This document shows positions 55,122 to 64,000 of a DNA stretch of 64,000 nt, one piece after another. This DNA is from Bacillus vallismortis (GTDB lineage: Bacteria > Bacillota > Bacilli > Bacillales > Bacillaceae). The notes under the pieces were generated by a model. That model saw only the letters and a list, made by a program, of their open reading frames with translations. It did no database searches and was not told the DNA's origin. Each line of letters starts with the position of its first letter. The first letter of the stretch is position 1. A program made the position numbers and the translations under genes. The stretch covers positions 432,001 to 496,000 of the forward strand of contig NZ_CP160797.1 of NCBI RefSeq assembly GCF_040784915.1. Reading direction: 5' to 3'.

Positions 55122-57308
55122 ATGTCAAAAACAGTTGTATTAGCTGAAAAACCTTCAGTCGGCCGGGATTTGGCCCGGGTGCTGAAGTGCCATAAAAAAG
55201 GAAATGGTTATCTTGAAGGTGATCAATATATTGTTACATGGGCTTTAGGCCATTTGGTGACACTTGCTGATCCGGAAGGCTATGGAAAAGAATTTCAATC
55301 ATGGCGTCTGGAGGATCTGCCGATTATCCCTGAGCCCTTAAAGCTTGTGGTGATCAAAAAAACCGGAAAACAGTTCAATGCGGTCAAATCCCAGCTTATC
55401 CGTAAAGACGTCAATCAGATTGTCATCGCGACTGATGCAGGCCGGGAAGGGGAGCTTGTTGCGCGCTGGATCATTGAAAAAGCGAATGTCAAAAAGCCGA
55501 TCAAGCGGCTGTGGATTTCATCTGTGACAGATAAAGCGATCAAGGAAGGCTTTCAAAAGCTGCGCAACGGCAAAGAATATGAAAATCTGTATCATTCTGC
55601 CGTCGCCAGAGCGGAAGCGGATTGGATTGTGGGAATTAACGCGACCCGTGCGCTCACCACAAAATTCAATGCCCAGCTCTCCTGCGGCCGTGTGCAGACA
55701 CCGACGCTTGCCATGATTGCAAAGCGTGAAGCCGACATTCAAGCGTTTACGCCGGTTCCGTATTATGGCATCCGCGCGGCGGTTGATGGCATGACGCTGA
55801 CCTGGCAGGATCAAAAAACAAAGCAGACGAGAACGTTCAATCAAGACGTAACAAGCCGGTTGCTAAAAGACCTCGACGGAAAGCAAGCGGTCATCGCCGA
55901 GCTGAAAAAAACAGCGAAAAAAAGCTTCGCGCCTGCGCTCTATGATTTAACGGAGCTGCAGCGCGACGCACACAAACGCTTCGGATTTTCCGCCAAAGAA
56001 ACGCTTTCTGTGCTGCAAAAGCTGTATGAGCAGCATAAGCTCGTCACATATCCGCGGACAGACTCAAGATTTTTATCCAGTGATATCGTCCCGACATTAA
56101 AAGACCGTCTGGAAGGTATGGAAGTAAAACCGTATGCCCAATATGTCAATCAAATTAAAAAACGCGGCATCAAATCCCACAAAGGCTACGTCAATGACGC
56201 GAAGGTGTCAGACCATCACGCGATTATCCCGACCGAAGAGCCGCTCGTTCTCAGCAGTCTAAGCGATAAAGAACGAAAGCTATATGACCTGATTGCGAAA
56301 CGTTTCCTTGCTGTGTTAATGCCGGCATTCGAATATGAGGAAACAAAGGTCATCGCAGAAATCGGCGGAGAAACCTTTACGGCGAAAGGCAAAACCATAC
56401 AGTCGCAAGGGTGGAAAGCCGTTTATGATATGGCGGATGAAGATGACGAGCAGGACGATGACAGAGATCAGACACTCCCTGCACTTCAAAAAGGCGATTC
56501 TCTTGCCGTGCGCGCCTTAACTGAAACAAGCGGCCAAACGAAGCCGCCCGCCCGCTTTAACGAAGGGACCCTGCTGTCAGCGATGGAAAACCCAAGCGCC
56601 TTTATGCAGGGAGAAGAAAAAGGCCTCGTCAAAACGCTTGGTGAAACAGGCGGCCTCGGTACGGTGGCAACACGGGCCGATATTATTGAAAAACTGTTCA
56701 ACAGCTTTTTAATAGAGAAAAAAGACAAAGATATTTTTATTACTTCTAAAGGAAAACAGCTCCTGCAGCTTGTTCCGGAGGATTTGAAATCACCTGCCTT
56801 AACGGGGGAATGGGAGCAAAAGCTGTCAGCGATCGCCGCCGGTAAATTGAAATCGGCTGTCTTTATTAAAGACATGAAAGCTTACGCTAACCAAACGGTA
56901 AAAGATATCAAAAACAGCAGCCAGACTTTCAGACACGACAACATCACGGGAACCGCATGTCCGGAATGCGGCAAAATGATGCTGAAAGTAAACGGCAAAC
57001 GCGGCACGATGCTTGTGTGCCAAGACCGTGAATGCGGAAGCAGAAAAACGGTTGCCCGAAAAACAAACGCGCGTTGCCCGAACTGCCATAAAAAAATGGA
57101 GCTTCGCGGCCAAGGCGAGGGTCAGACCTTCGCGTGTGTCTGCGGTCACCGTGAGAAACTGTCCGTATTCGAAAAACGAAAAAACAAAGATAAAGGGCGC
57201 GCTTCCAAACGGGACGTTTCCTCTTATATGAAAAAACAAAATAATAAAGATGAGCCGATTAACAACGCGCTGGCAGAACAGCTGAAGAAACTCGGTTTGG
57301 ATAAATAA
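55122..57308 (+). CDS. topB: DNA topoisomerase III TopB
   Basis: 728-residue type IA topoisomerase that decatenates DNA. The Toprim domain (about 1-140) has VLAEKPSVGRDLARVL and the metal motif IATDAGREGELVARWI. The catalytic Tyr lies in LVTYPRTDSRFLSSD near residue 310. The C terminus (about 615-690) has cysteine pairs CPECGKMM, CQDRECGSRK, CPNCHKKM and CVCG, a zinc-ribbon tail. A strong terminator follows. Confidence 0.97.
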   Translation: MSKTVVLAEKPSVGRDLARVLKCHKKGNGYLEGDQYIVTWALGHLVTLADPEGYGKEFQSWRLEDLPIIPEPLKLVVIKKTGKQFNAVKSQLIRKDVNQIVIATDAGREGELVARWIIEKANVKKPIKRLWISSVTDKAIKEGFQKLRNGKEYENLYHSAVARAEADWIVGINATRALTTKFNAQLSCGRVQTPTLAMIAKREADIQAFTPVPYYGIRAAVDGMTLTWQDQKTKQTRTFNQDVTSRLLKDLDGKQAVIAELKKTAKKSFAPALYDLTELQRDAHKRFGFSAKETLSVLQKLYEQHKLVTYPRTDSRFLSSDIVPTLKDRLEGMEVKPYAQYVNQIKKRGIKSHKGYVNDAKVSDHHAIIPTEEPLVLSSLSDKERKLYDLIAKRFLAVLMPAFEYEETKVIAEIGGETFTAKGKTIQSQGWKAVYDMADEDDEQDDDRDQTLPALQKGDSLAVRALTETSGQTKPPARFNEGTLLSAMENPSAFMQGEEKGLVKTLGETGGLGTVATRADIIEKLFNSFLIEKKDKDIFITSKGKQLLQLVPEDLKSPALTGEWEQKLSAIAAGKLKSAVFIKDMKAYANQTVKDIKNSSQTFRHDNITGTACPECGKMMLKVNGKRGTMLVCQDRECGSRKTVARKTNARCPNCHKKMELRGQGEGQTFACVCGHREKLSVFEKRKNKDKGRASKRDVSSYMKKQNNKDEPINNALAEQLKKLGLDK

Positions 57309-57314
57309 CCGAAA

Positions 57315-57343
57315 AACCTGTGCATACCGCACAGGTTTTTTAT
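57315..57343 (+). terminator. topB terminator
   Basis: AAAACCTGTGC / GCACAGGTTTTTT around ATACC, eight bases after the stop. Confidence 0.92.
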
Positions 57344-57508
57344 TGGACTTAGGACCCGTTTTTTCAATGTTCAAAAAGGGAAAAAAAAGCTAGCAATCTG
57401 CATTTTTTTCTTTTATAGTAAATGTAATTTGTAACATGGCAGTCATACTTTCGTCTATATATATTTGTGAGCGTCTGATTCGCTTCAGGCGACAAGGGGG
57501 ATTTGCCT

Positions 57509-58597
57509 GTGAGGCATTTGTTAATAGCTGTCATCTTATTCTTTTTATCTATCGGACTTTCCGCAGGGTGTGTTGAAGCTGGAAATAAGGTCCAAAATCA
57601 GTCGGTGTCAGAAGTGAACGCCAGCCCGCTTCAGCCGGCGGAGTATTTCATTTATCACAATCTAATGAATGGCCAAGGGTTAATCAAAACTGATATGTCT
57701 GACCAGCCTTCGTATTTATCAGAATCTCTTGGCCTATGGATGGAGTTTCTGGTCAGCAAAAATGACGCCCCGCATTTTCAGGAGCAATATCAGCATCTGA
57801 CTGATTCATTTCTGATGAGCAATCACTTGGTGACGTGGAAGATTCAAAACGGCCAAGCGAGCGGAACGAATGCACTGATAGATGATATGAGAATTATGCT
57901 GTCCCTTGACCAAGCCGCCGCCAAATGGGGCCGCAGCGACTACGCGCAAACGGCCCGGGATATCGGCACGGCTTTGAAGGCATACAATATGAACAACGGG
58001 TTATTTACAGACTTTTACGACTCACAGGCCGCTTCAAAGGATGTGACGCTTTCATACGTCATGCCCGATGCGTTAGCTGTCTTAAAGAAGAATGGAATTA
58101 TAGACGAGGAAACAGAACAACGGAATGCCAATGTTCTCTATTCGGCTCCTTTAAAAAATGGCTTTCTGCCAAAGGTATACAGCTCGGAGACAAAGGGATA
58201 CACATATGATAGTGAGATCAATCTGATAGATCAGCTGTACGCTGCTTGGCACTTGCCGGAAGGGGATGAAAAAGCCGCTGTTTTAGCGGACTGGATCAAG
58301 CAGGAATTTCAGACACACGGAAAGCTGTACGGACGATATTCGGCAGATACGAAGGAGCCTGCCGTCAAATATGAGTCGCCATCCGTATACGCATTAGCCG
58401 TATTGTTTTTAACAAAACAATATGAAGACAGTTCAGTCACCAAAGCCATATATGACAGAATGAATGACTTTGAAATTCTTGATCCGGTGAAATCGTATTA
58501 TGGAGGCTATATGAGCGGCGCTCAGACGCATTCTTTTGACAATCTGCTGCCGCTGTTAGCCGAAAGGAAGCTTTTTAATGAAAATATCATTCAATGA
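57509..58597 (+). CDS. ydaJ: Glycosyl hydrolase family 8-like protein YdaJ
   Basis: 362 residues. A signal sequence with a lipobox-like SAGC near residue 21 suggests a lipoprotein. The rest is an (alpha/alpha)6 barrel of the GH8/BcsZ type: ESLGLWMEFLV carries the expected catalytic Glu, and EINLIDQLYAAWHLPE and DFYDSQ follow. It likely trims the exopolysaccharide made by YdaM. GTG 57509 lies eight bases after AAGGGGG; TTG 57503 is closer but less favourable. It overlaps ydaK by 20 bases. Confidence 0.9.
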   Translation: MRHLLIAVILFFLSIGLSAGCVEAGNKVQNQSVSEVNASPLQPAEYFIYHNLMNGQGLIKTDMSDQPSYLSESLGLWMEFLVSKNDAPHFQEQYQHLTDSFLMSNHLVTWKIQNGQASGTNALIDDMRIMLSLDQAAAKWGRSDYAQTARDIGTALKAYNMNNGLFTDFYDSQAASKDVTLSYVMPDALAVLKKNGIIDEETEQRNANVLYSAPLKNGFLPKVYSSETKGYTYDSEINLIDQLYAAWHLPEGDEKAAVLADWIKQEFQTHGKLYGRYSADTKEPAVKYESPSVYALAVLFLTKQYEDSSVTKAIYDRMNDFEILDPVKSYYGGYMSGAQTHSFDNLLPLLAERKLFNENIIQ

Positions 58598-59429
58598 ATC
58601 ACAAAAATTATTTGCTTATTTTTCAGGGCTCATCGCAGCCCTGTCTCTGTTTATTTATTATGTGTCAGCCCAGCAATCGGAAGGCGCTCTGATCCTTTGC
58701 ATCACGTTTGTCGTCATCGCCGCAGGCGTATGGTTCGGCCCGATTTACGCGCTGGCGGTGACTTTAATCGTACTCTTTGTTCTCGGCACCTTAATGATGT
58801 TTTTCCAGACTGGACAGGCTGCGCTGTTTCCGGCTGAGGAAGGGCTGCGAATACTTGTCGTGTGGGGAAGCGCGCTTTTGTTGTTTTCTTTTATAGCGGG
58901 AAGAATTCATGATATTGCCGCAGAGCTAAGGCATTCAGTTACACGGCTTAAAGCCGAAATCAAAAGCTTTGTCGCTGTTGACAGAGTGACCGGATTTGAT
59001 AACAAGCAGAGGATGAAGCTGGAACTTTCAGAAGAAATCAAGCGGGCGGAACGCTACGGAAATTCTTTCGTGTTTTTGCTGCTTCATATGCATTACTTCA
59101 AAGAGTTTAAGTCTTTGTACGGTGAAAAAGAAACGGACCGTCTTTTCCAATATGTCAGTCAGCAAATTAGGACAAGCGTCCGGGAAACGGATAAGAAGTT
59201 CCGCCCCTCTGACGAGCGTATCGGGATTGTGCTGACGCACACGCCCGCTGAACATATGCCGGCCGTCCTGACAAAGCTGAAAAAACAATTGGACACGTAT
59301 CAGCTGGAAAATGGGAAGTATGTGTCGCTCACGTTCCATGTCTGTCATTTGCCTTACCGCAAAGATATCAAAACAGCCGATCACTTTTTAGAAGAACTGG
59401 AAAACGAGATGATGATGAATGAACTATAA
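58578..59429 (+). CDS. ydaK: Degenerate-GGDEF c-di-GMP receptor YdaK
   Basis: 283 residues. Four helices in 10-112 are followed by a GGDEF-fold domain (about 130-280). The active-site motif is replaced by SDER (211-214), so it cannot make c-di-GMP, but the inhibitory-site motif RETD (202-205) upstream of it is intact. B. subtilis YdaK binds c-di-GMP and switches on the YdaLMN exopolysaccharide machine. It overlaps both ydaJ and ydaL. Confidence 0.95.
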   Translation: MKISFNESQKLFAYFSGLIAALSLFIYYVSAQQSEGALILCITFVVIAAGVWFGPIYALAVTLIVLFVLGTLMMFFQTGQAALFPAEEGLRILVVWGSALLLFSFIAGRIHDIAAELRHSVTRLKAEIKSFVAVDRVTGFDNKQRMKLELSEEIKRAERYGNSFVFLLLHMHYFKEFKSLYGEKETDRLFQYVSQQIRTSVRETDKKFRPSDERIGIVLTHTPAEHMPAVLTKLKKQLDTYQLENGKYVSLTFHVCHLPYRKDIKTADHFLEELENEMMMNEL

Positions 59430-61149
59430 AGGAATCACGCTGCTCTGCATCACAATGCTTCTGCTTACAGCTATTGCGTCCTTTCCAGTTTCCGCACAAG
59501 CGAAGGAGCGGGATGCCGGCATTCTCATCATCTATTCAACCTTGGACGGCAAAGAGTCATCTCAAGTCAAAATGCTTGATTTGCTTGCGGGCCACTTTAC
59601 ATCCCATGTGACAGTCAAAAATGATTCGGATGTGGAAGCGTCCGATTTCAAAGGCAAAGACCATGTGATGTATTACGGCCAAACGAAAAGAAAGCTCAGC
59701 AAAAAACTGGTGTCTCTGATCAGCAGCGTTAAAACACCTGTTGTGGCCATCGGCTATAACGCAGGCCAAATCAGCCAATTTTCCGGGCTTTCATTAATCA
59801 GCAAAGAACATGTATATCAGGTTCACAGCAGGTCGGAAAAGGCCGATGTGTCTCTGGAGAGCGGGCTTAACGTGCTGAGCGTATCAGGCCTGAAAGGAAA
59901 GTCGCTTTATACCTTCAAAGCCGATGACGGCAAAACGCATTCTTTTATATGGAAAACAAAAAAAGCGAATGTGTACATTGGATTAACGAATTTGTTAAAT
60001 GACAATTTGATCGTGGCGAAACAGCTCAGAGAAGCTTTCGGAGAGGAGGCGGGGACAACGTTATTGTATTTGCGTCTCGAGGATATCAGCCCGATGTCTG
60101 ATGAAAAATTGCTGCTTCAAGCCGGTACATATCTGCATAAGAGGCATGTTCCTTTTATCCTGGCAGTGATTCCGGTTTACTTGAATCCGGAAACTGGCGA
60201 CAAAGTGTATTTGTCTGATAAACCGGAGATGGTCAAGGTGCTGAAAAAGCTGCAAAGCATGGGCGGCAGTATCATTGTTCACGGCTATACACACGCCTAC
60301 CGTTACAGTGAAACAGGAGAGGGCTTTGAATTTTGGGATGCAAAGGCGGATCAGCCGATTACATCTGGAAATGCCGAAGCCACCCCGTCCATTCTGGAAA
60401 AAGAACGGGACTTTCCGAACGAACAAGCTTATAACAGCTATTTGACACCATTTCGGGAAAAGGAAGAAACGTATACAAAGCAAAAACTGACGCGTGCGAT
60501 TGAGGATTTGACATCATCGGGTCTCTACCCGCTGGCGTTTGAAGCGCCGCATTACACGATGTCCGAATATGGCTATCAAATCGCCTCGCGGTATTTTACA
60601 AGCATTTTCGGGCAGGTCCAGCTCAGCGGCACAACGTGGAAAACATCCGGTGCGTCTCCGTATGTGACAACTCCTTCGATGCTGGATGGAATGACGCTGT
60701 ATCCGGAAACGATCGGCTTTGTCGATACATCAAAACAAAACCCGCTCGGCGATATGGAGGAGCACATCGCCCAGATGATTGATTTTGAAGGCGGAGTAGC
60801 CGGCGGGTTTTATCACCCGTATCTTGGAATGAAATATCTGCCGGAGCTGGTTGATCAGATGGAACGCATTCCAGACAGTGAATGGCTGGATTTAAAGAAA
60901 ACGAAACAAACCGTCAAAACAGGCAAAGTTGAAATTCATACAAGCGGTGACGGAACGATTCAGGTGAAAAACGGCGTAAGCGCCATTGACGAGTTTTTCG
61001 ATCATCATCGGCAAACTCCTCTGGAAAAGGCGTTATGGATTCTCTCCGCGATCGTGCTCTTATTTGTCGTCATGTTTTTCAGTTATACGTTTTACTTGAG
61101 AGCCACATTGAAAAAACGAATTTTTAAGGAGAGAAGAAGCCTTGGGTAA
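59419..61149 (+). CDS. ydaL: DUF2334 deacetylase-like protein YdaL
   Basis: 576 residues with a signal peptide (about 1-27), an extracytoplasmic domain, a polysaccharide-deacetylase-like NodB region (about 210-460; LYLRLEDISPMSDE, VHGYTHAYRYSETGEGFEFW, GFYHPYLGMKYL) and a C-terminal helix (about 540-560). It may deacetylate the nascent polymer outside the cell. The DUF2334 family has metal-like His residues (VHGYTH). It overlaps ydaK by 11 bases and ydaM by eight. Confidence 0.9.
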   Translation: MNYKGITLLCITMLLLTAIASFPVSAQAKERDAGILIIYSTLDGKESSQVKMLDLLAGHFTSHVTVKNDSDVEASDFKGKDHVMYYGQTKRKLSKKLVSLISSVKTPVVAIGYNAGQISQFSGLSLISKEHVYQVHSRSEKADVSLESGLNVLSVSGLKGKSLYTFKADDGKTHSFIWKTKKANVYIGLTNLLNDNLIVAKQLREAFGEEAGTTLLYLRLEDISPMSDEKLLLQAGTYLHKRHVPFILAVIPVYLNPETGDKVYLSDKPEMVKVLKKLQSMGGSIIVHGYTHAYRYSETGEGFEFWDAKADQPITSGNAEATPSILEKERDFPNEQAYNSYLTPFREKEETYTKQKLTRAIEDLTSSGLYPLAFEAPHYTMSEYGYQIASRYFTSIFGQVQLSGTTWKTSGASPYVTTPSMLDGMTLYPETIGFVDTSKQNPLGDMEEHIAQMIDFEGGVAGGFYHPYLGMKYLPELVDQMERIPDSEWLDLKKTKQTVKTGKVEIHTSGDGTIQVKNGVSAIDEFFDHHRQTPLEKALWILSAIVLLFVVMFFSYTFYLRATLKKRIFKERRSLG

Positions 61150-62404
61150 TACGCTGTTCTTTATCTCACTAAGTTTAATTTGGGTCATGCTTCTCTACCA
61201 CATGTTTCTCATGCAGGGCGGGTTCCGCCACTATATGAACTTCGAACGGAATATCCCGAAGTGGAGAGAAAACATGAAGGAGCTGCCAAAGGTCAGTGTC
61301 CTTATCCCGGCGCATAACGAAGAGGTTGTGATTCGGCAGACGTTGAAGGCGATGGTCAACCTTTATTATCCGAAAGACCGGCTGGAGATCATCGTCGTTA
61401 ATGACAATTCATCAGACCGGACGGGTGATATCGTCAATGAATTTTCCGAGACATACGATTTCATTAAAATGGTGATCACGAAGCCGCCAAACGCAGGAAA
61501 AGGCAAATCCTCCGCGCTTAACTCTGGTTTTGCCGAATCGAACGGCGATGTGATCTGTGTATATGACGCCGACAACACGCCTGAGAAAATGGCCGTGTAT
61601 TACCTCGTTCTCGGCCTGATGAATGACGAAAAGGCAGGCGCCGTGGTTGGGAAATTCCGCGTCATTAATGCGGCAAAAACGCTGCTGACGAAGTTTATTA
61701 ATATCGAAACGATCTGTTTTCAGTGGATGGCCCAAGGAGGCAGATGGAAGTGGTTCAAAATCGCCACGATCCCAGGCACCAACTTCGCGATCCGCAGAAG
61801 CATTATCGAAAAGCTCGGGGGCTGGGATGACAAAGCGCTTGCTGAGGATACCGAGCTGACCATCCGGGTGTATAATCTCGGCTATCACATCCGCTTTTTC
61901 CCTGCCGCCATCACTTGGGAGCAGGAGCCGGAAACGTGGAAGGTGTGGTGGCGCCAGCGCACCAGATGGGCACGCGGCAATCAATATGTCGTACTGAAAT
62001 TTTTGGCGCAGTTTTTCAAACTGAAACGAAAACGGATTATCTTTGATTTGTTTTATTTTTTCTTTACGTACTTCCTGTTTTTCTTTGGCGTGATCATGTC
62101 AAATACGATATTTGTCGTCAATTTGTTTTATGATTTGCATTTATCGGTCGGGTTTTTGGCAATGGTCCTCTGGATCTTGGCGTTCTTCTTATTTATGACA
62201 GAGGTCATGATTACGTTGAGCATTGAAAAAACAGAAATGAACAGGCAAAACTTTTTTATCGTATTTCTCATGTACTTTACATACTCGCAGGCATGGATTG
62301 TGCTCGTTATCTATTCTTTATTCGTAGAAATCAAGCACCGTTTATTCAAGCAGGAGGTCAAATGGTACAAAACAGAACGATACAATCAACATAAAAGCGG
62401 GTGA
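61142..62404 (+). CDS. ydaM: Family 2 glycosyltransferase YdaM
   Basis: 420 residues, BcsA/PgaC-like processive polymerase. One N-terminal helix, then the GT-A domain with VSVLIPAHNEEVVIRQTLKA, VNDNSSDRTGD, CVYDADNTPEKMA (DxD), LAEDTELTIRVYNLGY and the processivity motif RQRTRWARGNQ, then three C-terminal helices that make the pore. It should polymerise and extrude the YdaJKLMN exopolysaccharide under YdaK control. Confidence 0.95.
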   Translation: MGNTLFFISLSLIWVMLLYHMFLMQGGFRHYMNFERNIPKWRENMKELPKVSVLIPAHNEEVVIRQTLKAMVNLYYPKDRLEIIVVNDNSSDRTGDIVNEFSETYDFIKMVITKPPNAGKGKSSALNSGFAESNGDVICVYDADNTPEKMAVYYLVLGLMNDEKAGAVVGKFRVINAAKTLLTKFINIETICFQWMAQGGRWKWFKIATIPGTNFAIRRSIIEKLGGWDDKALAEDTELTIRVYNLGYHIRFFPAAITWEQEPETWKVWWRQRTRWARGNQYVVLKFLAQFFKLKRKRIIFDLFYFFFTYFLFFFGVIMSNTIFVVNLFYDLHLSVGFLAMVLWILAFFLFMTEVMITLSIEKTEMNRQNFFIVFLMYFTYSQAWIVLVIYSLFVEIKHRLFKQEVKWYKTERYNQHKSG

Positions 62405-62409
62405 CCTTT

Positions 62410-64000
62410 TTGAAACAAATAATGATTTTTCTCACAAGCTTCATGCTTCTGGCGATGACCGGACAAGCGGCTTTAGCCAAAGAGGTGCAGGTCAGCGGTT
62501 CGCTTCTCGGAAAAAGCAGCCAAGAACAAGCCAAACAGCAGGTGCTGACAAGCGACCTGATGACACTGTACGGATCAAAAGACAGCGCGGAGCTGACGTA
62601 TCAGATTCCGGCAGGCGCCTCTTCCGGCAATCAGCAATTGGTGATTGAATACGAGGCTTCAAATCTTTTAATTTCTCCATCATCGTTAACGGCTGTCATT
62701 GACGACGAACCAGTCAAAACGGTAAAGCTTAATGGTGATTCAAAACGGAAAACATTGAAGCTGAACCTGACTAAAAGCCAGTCTGCCCAAGGCTATCACA
62801 ACGTATCGCTGAAATTTTACGGTGTAATGAAAGAGGGCGTCTGCGTCAGACAGGATACGTCCGGAAACTGGATCAAAATTTACCCGGACAGCCGCCTGAC
62901 GCTGGCGGACAGCAGTGAAGCGAAGGGAACGACGCTGGACCATTATCCATATCCTTTCGCCCAATCGGGAAATACAGCCGAGGAAACCGCCATCGTCATT
63001 CCGGACGACCCAAGTTCGGCGGAAATTGAAGCAGCAGTGAAAACAGAAGGCTATTTGAAAACGGCCGACAGCAGTGTCACCATTTCGTATGTCACGGAAT
63101 CTGAACTGAAGAAAATCGACAAGCCGACGATTTTCATCGGAGTGGACAAGCATTGGAACGGAAAGGTGAAAAAGCTGATGAAACAAGCCGGCTTACAGGC
63201 AAAAGGAGAAAAACTCCTGCTTGCGGAGCGGGTGCTGAAAGCAGAGAGCAAGCAGCAGCCGGTTCTGTTTGCGCAAGCCGCATCCGATGACGTGCTCACT
63301 GAAAAAATCAGTGTCATTACGGATCAGACTTATACAGGCCAGCTCAGCGGCGATACACTCTCAATCAGCAAGCTTAAGCAGGCTGAAAAAAAAGAAAGCA
63401 ATAGGCTGACCCTCAAGAATTTTGGAGCGGATGATATCACAATTGGAGCTGACAAAACATCTTCAGCACATTACTTTTATCCTGCATCGGCGGTTTTAGA
63501 TGAAAACCAATCAGCGAAGCTGTCGCTTAAGCTGAAAAAGTCCGAAACGATTCAAGCTTCAACGGCCGAAAACGAATCGGCTGCTCAGGCTGCAGAACTG
63601 AAGGTCATGATCAACGGCCAGCCGCATTCGGTCCGGCTTGATGATTTAGGAAAAGAAGATAAAAACGGATTCTATCATGCCATGGTAAAAGTGGATCCTA
63701 AGCTGCTGCAGAAAAACCGCTACATTGATATTCAATTCGTCACAACTGGGCTAAAGGAAAACAATCCTTGCAACACCGCTGACGAAGAAAAGTGGGTCTT
63801 TATCGATAAAAACAGTACATTGTCTTACACCGTCAAAGGCATGTCTCCGTCAGCGGATTTTCAAGAGTGGCCGCTTCCTTACGCCGGAAATCAGGAACAG
63901 GCAACGCTGATCGTGATTCCTGACACCGTAAACCAATCGAAGCTTGAGGAGCTTTCTCTTGTTACGGAGTCCTTTGGCAGCGAAGCGCAGCATTCATATA
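62410..64000 (+). CDS. ydaN: BcsB-like periplasmic partner YdaN (3' end cut by window)
   Basis: The first 530 residues of a protein of about 700. TTG 62410 starts MKQIMIFLTSFMLLAMTGQA, a signal peptide; ATG 62422 is an alternative. The extracytoplasmic domain contains two related halves (AIVIPDDPSSAEIEAAVKTE near 200 and TLIVIPDTVNQSKLEELSL near 510), as in BcsB, where carbohydrate-binding and flavodoxin-like domains are repeated. It likely guides the polymer made by YdaM. The C-terminal helix lies outside the window. Confidence 0.92.
   Translation, partial: MKQIMIFLTSFMLLAMTGQAALAKEVQVSGSLLGKSSQEQAKQQVLTSDLMTLYGSKDSAELTYQIPAGASSGNQQLVIEYEASNLLISPSSLTAVIDDEPVKTVKLNGDSKRKTLKLNLTKSQSAQGYHNVSLKFYGVMKEGVCVRQDTSGNWIKIYPDSRLTLADSSEAKGTTLDHYPYPFAQSGNTAEETAIVIPDDPSSAEIEAAVKTEGYLKTADSSVTISYVTESELKKIDKPTIFIGVDKHWNGKVKKLMKQAGLQAKGEKLLLAERVLKAESKQQPVLFAQAASDDVLTEKISVITDQTYTGQLSGDTLSISKLKQAEKKESNRLTLKNFGADDITIGADKTSSAHYFYPASAVLDENQSAKLSLKLKKSETIQASTAENESAAQAAELKVMINGQPHSVRLDDLGKEDKNGFYHAMVKVDPKLLQKNRYIDIQFVTTGLKENNPCNTADEEKWVFIDKNSTLSYTVKGMSPSADFQEWPLPYAGNQEQATLIVIPDTVNQSKLEELSLVTESFGSEAQHSY

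Overview
The window comes from a Bacillus subtilis-group chromosome. The gene order runs collinear with the yclH-ydaN region of B. subtilis. The phrC gene encodes a peptide ending in ERGMT, identical to B. subtilis CSF, and almost every protein is recognisable as a close variant of its B. subtilis 168 counterpart. Several differences (an inserted peptide cassette, a missing ycsN, an extra alpha/beta hydrolase gene, many substitutions) suggest a strain or sister species other than 168. I found no rRNA, tRNA, CRISPR array, insertion sequence or prophage.

Layout. 1-6.3 kb: YclHI ABC exporter, YclJK two-component system, RapC-PhrC quorum module and two tiny membrane proteins. 6.4-7.8 kb: aspartokinase III. 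8.1-11.9 kb: Fur-controlled petrobactin importer yclNOPQ. 11.9-15.9 kb: MFS pump ycnB with its TetR regulator ycnC, the FMN reductase/monooxygenase pair ycnDE, and ArsR regulator yczG. 15.9-20.2 kb: GABA catabolism (gabR, gabT, gabD). 20.2-23.9 kb: A+T-rich insertion with a peptide-export cassette. 23.9-25.6 kb: glcU-gdh glucose uptake and oxidation. 25.7-29.1 kb: copper genes ycnK-ycnJ-ycnI and ycnL. 29.1-32.3 kb: mannitol operon mtlAFD; its activator mtlR lies at 45.7 kb. 32.3-36.3 kb: frameshifted ycsA, sipU, an alpha/beta hydrolase, ycsD, a 54-residue gene and ycsE. 36.5-42.6 kb: the 5-oxoprolinase/kip operon (pxpA, ycsG, ycsI, kipI, kipA, kipR) then lipC. 42.7-45.5 kb: yczI, yczJ, pbpC and a remnant of ycsN. 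48-52.8 kb: ydaB, ydaC and the general-stress genes ydaDEFG. 52.8-57.3 kb: a structured intergenic region, amj, ydzA, lrpC and topB. 57.5-64 kb: ydaJKLMN, a c-di-GMP-linked exopolysaccharide operon cut by the window end.

The most interesting part is the insertion between gabD and glcU. On the minus strand it encodes, in order, a MauE/DoxX-like membrane protein, a membrane-anchored MauD/TlpA-like thioredoxin, a 54-residue cationic peptide with six cysteines and no leader, and an ABC exporter without a leader-cutting peptidase domain. This looks like a complete factory for a leaderless, disulfide-rich, defensin-like bacteriocin: two redox proteins for the disulfides and one exporter for release. 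The overall plan recalls laterosporulin-type (class IId) bacteriocins.

Other points of note are a one-base frameshift in ycsA, a 64-bp duplication of the ycsA 3' end on the far side of sipU, the ycsN remnant, a probable leaderless mRNA for yczG, clear palindromic operators beside ycnC, ycnE and the kip operon, and a strongly structured 500-bp intergenic region before amj.
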